Assembly: GCA_009773165.1 (NCBI GenBank)
Contig: WOUZ01000003.1
Span: 124,001 to 188,000, forward strand
Direction: 5' to 3'
Length of the DNA: 64,000 nucleotides
DNA from: Bacteroidota bacterium
Lineage (GTDB): Bacteria > Bacteroidota > Bacteroidia > Bacteroidales > F082
Positions 59,971 through 64,000 of the stretch are shown one piece after another (position 1 is the first letter of the stretch; each line of letters opens with the position of its first letter). Below the pieces are notes generated by a model. The model saw only the letters and a program-made list of their open reading frames with translations, did not search any database and was not told the origin of the DNA. The position numbers and the translations under genes are program-made.

Positions 59971-60888
59971 TTAGGAATAAGTTATATCAGCAAAGCTTCG
60001 TTTGATTCCTTTTTTGAATGTGTAAACAGGATAACCAAAAACAACAAATAATCCTTCCCGGCTTGAGTATTTTATTCCGTGCCGTTCTCTGAAACGACGG
60101 CCTTTACTACCGTATTGGATCATTGGATGCACAGCTCCAAGCATACATGTGCCAAGTCCGAGCGATTCGGCTGCTAACATGGCGTAGGTTGCGGCAATGA
60201 GCGGGTCGGCCGGATCAGTAAAGGGTGAGCCATAAAAATACATGGCCAAAGGGGCATCATAATTAACCAGGTTTCGATTGTTTTTAAAACCTTCGGAATA
60301 AACCTTGAAAAGTGGTTTAATGAATCCCCTGAACATCTCGTCATTACTTTTCCCCCAAAAGGGTCGCATGAGTGCTAAAAACCAATTGGACACAAACCAC
60401 TTATATCCTTCAAGAAATTCACAATAGTCTTTTGCAAAAGCACGTGTTTTCGAGCGGCTATCGAGCACCATTACATGAACGTCTGAAGGAGGCAAACCCA
60501 TAGGTGCAGTTTGAGCTGCAGCAAGGATTTTCTGCACAATTTCAGGTTCGACAGCTTTGTCCTTGAAGTTTCTTATACTCCTTCTTCTTTCGAAAAGAGT
60601 CATTAACTGCTTGTAATCTGGATTGTTATGTTTGTCGGGCAAATCGAAGAAATCATTCGAATTTAGTGTTCTCCCACTTATTGTTATAGCGCCGGTTGGG
60701 CAAATTGCCATGCAATGCCCGCATCCGACACATCCAAAAAATGGGTTTTCTGAAGGAAAAGCCTTTTCGTTTTTTAGCACAAGACTTTGATCGCTGCAAA
60801 TTGCAACACAAGTTCCACATCCTTTACATAAAGCATCATTAATGTGAATGGAGCCTGCCTCTTTTGATCGTGAAGTTGGGATAGCCAT
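59971..60888 (-). CDS. Nitroreductase-family protein with N-terminal 2[4Fe-4S] ferredoxin domain
   Basis: A 305-residue fusion. Residues 15-60 hold two [4Fe-4S] motifs, CKGCGTCVAICSDQ and CVGCGHCMAICPTG. Residues 95-300 form an FMN-binding nitroreductase fold starting ERRRSIRNFKDKAVEPEIV. LAAAQTAPMGLPPSDVHVM is the expected FMN-contact segment and ESLGLGTCMLGAV the C-terminal one. Such ferredoxin-nitroreductases take electrons from ferredoxin to reduce nitro compounds, quinones or small metabolites. The true substrate is unknown. Ferredoxin linkage fits an anaerobic organism with an Rnf complex. Confidence 0.92.
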   Translation of the reverse strand: MAIPTSRSKEAGSIHINDALCKGCGTCVAICSDQSLVLKNEKAFPSENPFFGCVGCGHCMAICPTGAITISGRTLNSNDFFDLPDKHNNPDYKQLMTLFERRRSIRNFKDKAVEPEIVQKILAAAQTAPMGLPPSDVHVMVLDSRSKTRAFAKDYCEFLEGYKWFVSNWFLALMRPFWGKSNDEMFRGFIKPLFKVYSEGFKNNRNLVNYDAPLAMYFYGSPFTDPADPLIAATYAMLAAESLGLGTCMLGAVHPMIQYGSKGRRFRERHGIKYSSREGLFVVFGYPVYTFKKGIKRSFADITYS

Positions 60889-60963
60889 AAATTACTGATT
60901 TTGATGTTCGAGCCTTTTGTTTAAAACCTCTGATATGTTGAAAAATAAGTAAAAGATCGAATG

Positions 60964-61983
60964 TTATCCTTTGTCAATTAGTGTCCCGTCTTTGTATTTT
61001 GCGAACCTTCCTTTGGTTGTTCCATGAACCATATCCTTTTGTGGCCATGGCCATCCACCAAATTGAGTGCGTTCGTAATCGTAAAATGCCTGTCTTAATT
61101 CATTTTGTGTGTTCATCACAAACGGACCATATTGAGCTATCGGTTCACCGATAGGGCGGCCTTGTAACAGAACAAAATGGCTGTCTTTGACAACTACACT
61201 TATCGTGACCATGGAGGACGCGTCCAATTTAAAAGCGTTTTTATTGTTGAAGCTGAATTCGTTGATTCGTATTGAAGCACCTTCGTAAAAGTATAACCAT
61301 CGGTTTACCTCATAATTTGAAACGGGAATTTCCCATTCAGCACCTGCTTCCATTTTAATCAACCAGATATTAACTTCATTATCAGGGTTTGAAGCCCATG
61401 AATCCGGTGCTGGTTCAAGCGCTTTTTGATCAAGATATTTACCGGCTATTAGTTTAATTGTAGTGTTTTTCCCTTGCTTATCCTGCAATTTCAGTAAAGG
61501 AATTTCTTCGGTCCATAGCATTTTGAAATGAGGTTCAGCCATTTTTTTGGAAGCAGGGAGGTTCAACCACACCTGAAAAAGTTCCATTTCGTTGCTTTGT
61601 TCTGTTTGAATCAAAGGAAACATCTCGCTGTGCTGAAGACCAGAACCTGCCGTCATCCATTGCACATCGCCACCTCCGTACCGGCCCGCCTGACCATGTG
61701 AGTCAGAATGATCCACAATACCTTTTGTAACTATTGTTACCGTTTCGAATCCACGATGTGGGTGAACAGGAAACCCAGGTATGTTGTAACCATGATACAT
61801 TCTCCATGGTAAATCAGGATCAAAATCCTGTCCAATATTCCTGCCTTCAAGAGATGCCTGGGGTCCTAAACTACCATTACCTTTTGGATAAAAGTCGGAA
61901 TGATGTGCACAAAAGATAAAGGGATTTTCTACAGGCCATTGAAAACCAATTGGTTTATGACTAATAACAGGATTTTTTTTCAT
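60964..61983 (-). CDS. Pirin family protein
   Basis: A 339-residue double-cupin protein. The N-terminal cupin has the metal site in GFPVHPHRGFETVTIVTKG (about 70-88, with the two His and Glu), and VQWMTAGSGLQHSEMF follows (about 105-120). The C-terminal half has LKLQDKQGKNTTIKLIAG and QGRPIGEPIAQYGPFVMNT, typical of pirin. It is longer than the usual 230-300 residues because of N- and C-terminal extensions. Bacterial pirins may act as quercetin-like dioxygenases or redox-sensing regulators; the role here is unknown. A full Bacteroidota promoter lies just upstream. Confidence 0.93.
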   Translation of the reverse strand: MKKNPVISHKPIGFQWPVENPFIFCAHHSDFYPKGNGSLGPQASLEGRNIGQDFDPDLPWRMYHGYNIPGFPVHPHRGFETVTIVTKGIVDHSDSHGQAGRYGGGDVQWMTAGSGLQHSEMFPLIQTEQSNEMELFQVWLNLPASKKMAEPHFKMLWTEEIPLLKLQDKQGKNTTIKLIAGKYLDQKALEPAPDSWASNPDNEVNIWLIKMEAGAEWEIPVSNYEVNRWLYFYEGASIRINEFSFNNKNAFKLDASSMVTISVVVKDSHFVLLQGRPIGEPIAQYGPFVMNTQNELRQAFYDYERTQFGGWPWPQKDMVHGTTKGRFAKYKDGTLIDKG

Positions 61984-62018
61984 GCTTTTTGCTGCAAGTT
62001 AGTGTTAACAAAATCACA

Positions 62019-62049
62019 CAAAAATACCTAAATCCTGCCATAAGATCAA
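62019..62049 (-). promoter_or_regulatory. Complete Bacteroidota promoter for pirin
   Basis: On the minus strand the -33 TTG is at 62049-62047 and the -7 TATTTTTG at 62026-62019, separated by exactly 20 bases. Transcription should begin near 62012, 29 bases before the pirin ATG. Confidence 0.72.
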
Positions 62050-62282
62050 GCAAAAATTCCTCTGATTCTTCTTGTTGTTTAGTGGTTCAAAGGAATAGAG
62101 TCAGGTGAGTTAATCCTTGTTTAATGATGTTGTCAGTGCTTTTGCAAAGATCATTTTAAGGTGAATTCTGCGCTATTTTTGTGATAATCATCACATCCCC
62201 GTTTCAAGAGTTGGTTTGGCATCTTGATCCGGTTTCATCACTATTCAAACAATTACCTTCAAATCGGTATTAAGCTGTAAAT

Positions 62283-62302
62283 AATGATGATATAACATCA
62301 TT
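62283..62302 (-). terminator. Weak hairpin after the EEP-family gene
   Basis: AATGATG (62283-62289) pairs with CATCATT (62296-62302) across a 6-base loop, 14 bases after the stop on the minus strand. It is AT-rich and followed only by ATTTACAG, so the terminator call is tentative. Confidence 0.35.
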
Positions 62303-62315
62303 TCCCTGAACATTG

Positions 62316-63479
62316 TTATTTACTGTAAATCAGCTTGGTAGACCAGCTTGCTTGTCCATTTATGAAAAGGCGGATAAAATAAATACCCGGAGGATTTACA
62401 AATGGATGCCAAGTGAAAGTTGATTGATTTGCTTCGGTTTTTTCCCTGAAGATTGTTCTTCCAAATATGTCTGTTATTTCAATTTCAACAGGTTGATCAG
62501 TAATAGGAAAAGTTATTGTTGTATATGAAGAGAAAGGGTTTGGATGCGTATTTATTTTTTCATCCGGAAGTTGAATGGGTTCATTGCCGAGATTAATTGG
62601 AATTAAAAGTTTAATAGCGACAGGCTGATGATCCGAAACATTTTCTTCATATTCGTCCCATCCACCACCAAGCAATTCATCTATTCTAATGGTCTCCACT
62701 GCCGAAGCATCATTGTCTAATGATGCGAACAACTCATTCGTAATGAGAATGTGATCAAGATGTGAAGGCCAACTAGGATAGGACCAATTATCCGGATTTC
62801 CATACGCAATACCAAGATCACTAAAAAGATAGTTATCCTTGTCATCCAATACATTACGAAATACATTGTGTTGGTAAGAATCGGTAATTTCGTCGTTCCA
62901 ATCTCCGACTACAAAAACGTTTTGATGCTGAAACTGTGTGTCAATGTATGATTTAAGGAGATTGACAGCCTCCAGACGCCGGGTTTCTTCATCACCGCCA
63001 TCTGAAAGATTTAGATATCCATCCCCACAACACTTTAAGTGATTATTAATCACAATAAAATGTTTGTTTTGAAAATTGAAATCCATTACGAATGGTCGCC
63101 GTGGAAAAGGACTCGAATAGGAAGAGCTGGTGTAAATCTCGTAGAAATCATTGATATCAACACGATTATTATTGTAAATATAGGCCAAGCCATCTGATGA
63201 AGATGCATAAAAGCCTGAATAATTGTCGAGAAGATTTAAAAGGCTATTAAATGAATTGATATCGCCAATCTCTTGACATGCAATCACATCCGCATCAAGT
63301 TCTTGTATGATGGAAGCCACATATTGCAAAGTAGTTTGTCCGTTTTTTGGAAACCATTCAAGATTCCAGCTTACAACTTCCAATGTTTCTTCAGAAGCGA
63401 AATTTATTGAGCCAATGTTTTGGGCTTTGAAAACAAAGGGTGATATAACGAAAAATAAGCTTATCAGTAGTAATCTCAC
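62316..63479 (-). CDS. Type IX-secreted endonuclease/exonuclease/phosphatase-family protein
   Basis: About 387 residues from the GTG at 63479 (signal peptide RLLLISLFFVISPFVFKAQ). The EEP fold has EVVSWNLEWFP, VIACQEIGDIN, VVGDWNDEIT, SWPSHLDHILIT and SDHQPVAIKLL, covering the metal and catalytic residues of the DNase I-like family. The last 80 residues form a type IX type A sorting domain (HPNPFSSYTTITFPI, ending STKLIYSK). It may be a surface or secreted nuclease or phosphodiesterase; the substrate is unproven. The earlier in-frame TTG at 63515 overlaps a -7 promoter motif, so I moved the start. Confidence 0.88.
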   Translation of the reverse strand: MRLLLISLFFVISPFVFKAQNIGSINFASEETLEVVSWNLEWFPKNGQTTLQYVASIIQELDADVIACQEIGDINSFNSLLNLLDNYSGFYASSSDGLAYIYNNNRVDINDFYEIYTSSSYSSPFPRRPFVMDFNFQNKHFIVINNHLKCCGDGYLNLSDGGDEETRRLEAVNLLKSYIDTQFQHQNVFVVGDWNDEITDSYQHNVFRNVLDDKDNYLFSDLGIAYGNPDNWSYPSWPSHLDHILITNELFASLDNDASAVETIRIDELLGGGWDEYEENVSDHQPVAIKLLIPINLGNEPIQLPDEKINTHPNPFSSYTTITFPITDQPVEIEITDIFGRTIFREKTEANQSTFTWHPFVNPPGIYFIRLFINGQASWSTKLIYSK

Positions 63480-63512
63480 GTTGGATTTATTAATGTTTGC
63501 GCAAACGGCCTG

Positions 63513-63520
63513 CAAAATTA
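63513..63520 (-). promoter_or_regulatory. -7 promoter element for the EEP-family gene
   Basis: On the minus strand this reads TAATTTTG, matching TAnnTTTG, 33 bases before the GTG at 63479. No clear -33 TTG is seen. Confidence 0.45.
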
Positions 63521-63604
63521 TCCAAATATTCCCCTCATAGAAGATTTGTTTTTAAAATGACCCAATACTTTTCTTAAAAAGTCGTAAAGGCATTAAAATC
63601 AAAC

Positions 63605-64000
63605 TCAAAGATTGTTTAAAAGCTTGATCATCAATTTGAAAGAAGTAGAAGGTGATGCCAATTGGTTAATGGTTCCCGTGAAAAAGACCTTTTTTGATGG
63701 TACATAGAAAGCAAACGCTCCTGAAAGCCCGGAATGACCAATAAACTCAGGAAAGGGTTTAAATGGTGAAAAAAACATAGGGAGCTTAAACCTCATGATC
63801 CCAAGTCCATATTGCAGTGGAAACATAACACTATTCCAGTTTTTCATTTCTTCGAAATAATGTATTGGGAAAAATTTTCCTTCGAAAAAGGCTTTTAGAA
63901 ACAGCATGTTTTCGGCGGCTGTTGATACAATACCCCCATCGGCTTTGAAAGAGGCAAGTGCATGTGAAGCATTCATTTTGGTGGAATTGAAATAAATACT
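63605..64000 (-). CDS. Serine hydrolase (class C beta-lactamase-like), C-terminal fragment
   Basis: The open frame continues beyond the window end; 131 codons are visible. It ends with MIKLLNNL and contains FKADGGIVSTAAENML (start of a penicillin-binding-like helical region) and EFIGHSGLSGAFAFYVPSKK. The IGHSG segment corresponds to the third active-site motif (KTG/HxG) of class C beta-lactamase-like esterases and peptidases. The catalytic SxxK and YxN motifs are outside the window. The substrate is unknown; members include esterases, D-aminopeptidases and regulators. Confidence 0.75.
   Translation of the reverse strand, partial: SIYFNSTKMNASHALASFKADGGIVSTAAENMLFLKAFFEGKFFPIHYFEEMKNWNSVMFPLQYGLGIMRFKLPMFFSPFKPFPEFIGHSGLSGAFAFYVPSKKVFFTGTINQLASPSTSFKLMIKLLNNL

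Larger units (their letters stand above)
61984..62315. other. 332-base intergenic region between pirin and the EEP-family gene
   Basis: No gene is seen. It carries a complete promoter for pirin (62019-62049) and a weak hairpin near the EEP-family stop (62283-62302). The middle part has no recognisable structure. Confidence 0.65.

Noticed and set aside
1-64000. CRISPR arrays, tRNA or rRNA genes, insertion sequences
   Set aside because: No regularly spaced direct repeats, cloverleaf-like segments, transposase reading frames or rRNA-like blocks were seen on reading through the window.

Overview
The window looks like chromosomal core DNA of a Bacteroidota bacterium, most likely class Bacteroidia (Bacteroidales/Marinilabiliales-like). 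The evidence is: the type IX secretion regulator porX; two proteins with C-terminal type IX (type A) sorting domains; Gram-negative envelope genes (lpxB, kdsC); a UbiA-type prenyltransferase of the geranylgeranylglycerol-phosphate group; several families seen mainly in Bacteroidota (DUF4783, DUF2520/Rossmann-like, LruC, SO_0444 permease, DUF4838); few Shine-Dalgarno sequences; and many copies of the Bacteroidota -7 promoter motif TAnnTTTG. Base composition is AT-rich throughout. I saw no transposase, phage, integrase, tRNA, rRNA or CRISPR array.

Layout. 1-3.1 kb (minus): DUF4783 protein, nadC, YihY/BrkB membrane protein and a truncated glycosyltransferase. 3.3-10.7 kb (plus): a lipoprotein, a short-chain dehydrogenase, an RseC-like protein and the complete ion-pumping Rnf complex rnfBCDGEA. 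10.8-17.8 kb (plus): LruC-domain lipoprotein, SO_0444-type metal permease fused to a heavy-metal-binding domain, a DUF3298 protein and a Na/Pi cotransporter. 17.9-24.4 kb (minus): lutA-like protein, aroA-aroB, and the porX-tsaE-ald-like operon. 24.5-32.4 kb (plus): an HD phosphohydrolase, then a compact six-gene operon (DoxX, three Gfo/Idh/MocA oxidoreductases, a sugar isomerase/epimerase, a DUF1080 lipoprotein) with a promoter in front and a terminator-like structure behind. 32.4-39.7 kb (plus): housekeeping and envelope genes (DUF2520, kdsC, UbiA, galM, maf, DUF502, surE, lpxB). 39.8-41.1 kb: a DUF2271-PKD-type IX cargo gene interrupted by an in-frame stop. 41.2-49.5 kb (plus): an exported glycosidase operon (GH38, DUF4838, GH3 with PA14). 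49.7-52.2 kb (plus): a tandem adenylate-kinase fusion and a leucine-rich-repeat protein. 52.2-64 kb (minus): PLP decarboxylase, DEAD-box helicase, secreted six-hairpin-like protein, nhaA, a prenyltransferase-repeat protein, GNAT-YoaP protein, ferredoxin-nitroreductase, pirin, a type IX-exported endonuclease/phosphatase-family protein and a truncated serine hydrolase.

How the genes fit together. The 25.9-32.4 kb operon reads as an exported pathway that would oxidise a glycoside or sugar, cleave the keto-sugar product (DUF1080) and isomerise or re-reduce the released sugar. DoxX is translationally coupled to the first Tat-exported oxidoreductase and is a candidate link to the quinone pool. The 41-49.5 kb operon supplies exported exo-glycosidases for mannose-containing or beta-linked glycans. 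Rnf couples ferredoxin/NADH redox to ion transport and NhaA exchanges Na+/H+; whether this Rnf moves Na+ or H+ cannot be read from the sequence.

The most notable oddities are: (i) the DoxX-Gfo/Idh-DUF1080 operon; (ii) the double adenylate-kinase protein whose second P-loop has lost its lysine; (iii) an 'alanine dehydrogenase' beside porX that lacks both catalytic residues; (iv) a type IX cargo gene broken by a single TAA codon; (v) perfect palindromes at the rnfB, LruC and lutA promoter regions. Several start codons were moved because the upstream candidate overlaps the -7 promoter element. All family names rest on recognition of motifs by eye; no database search was run.
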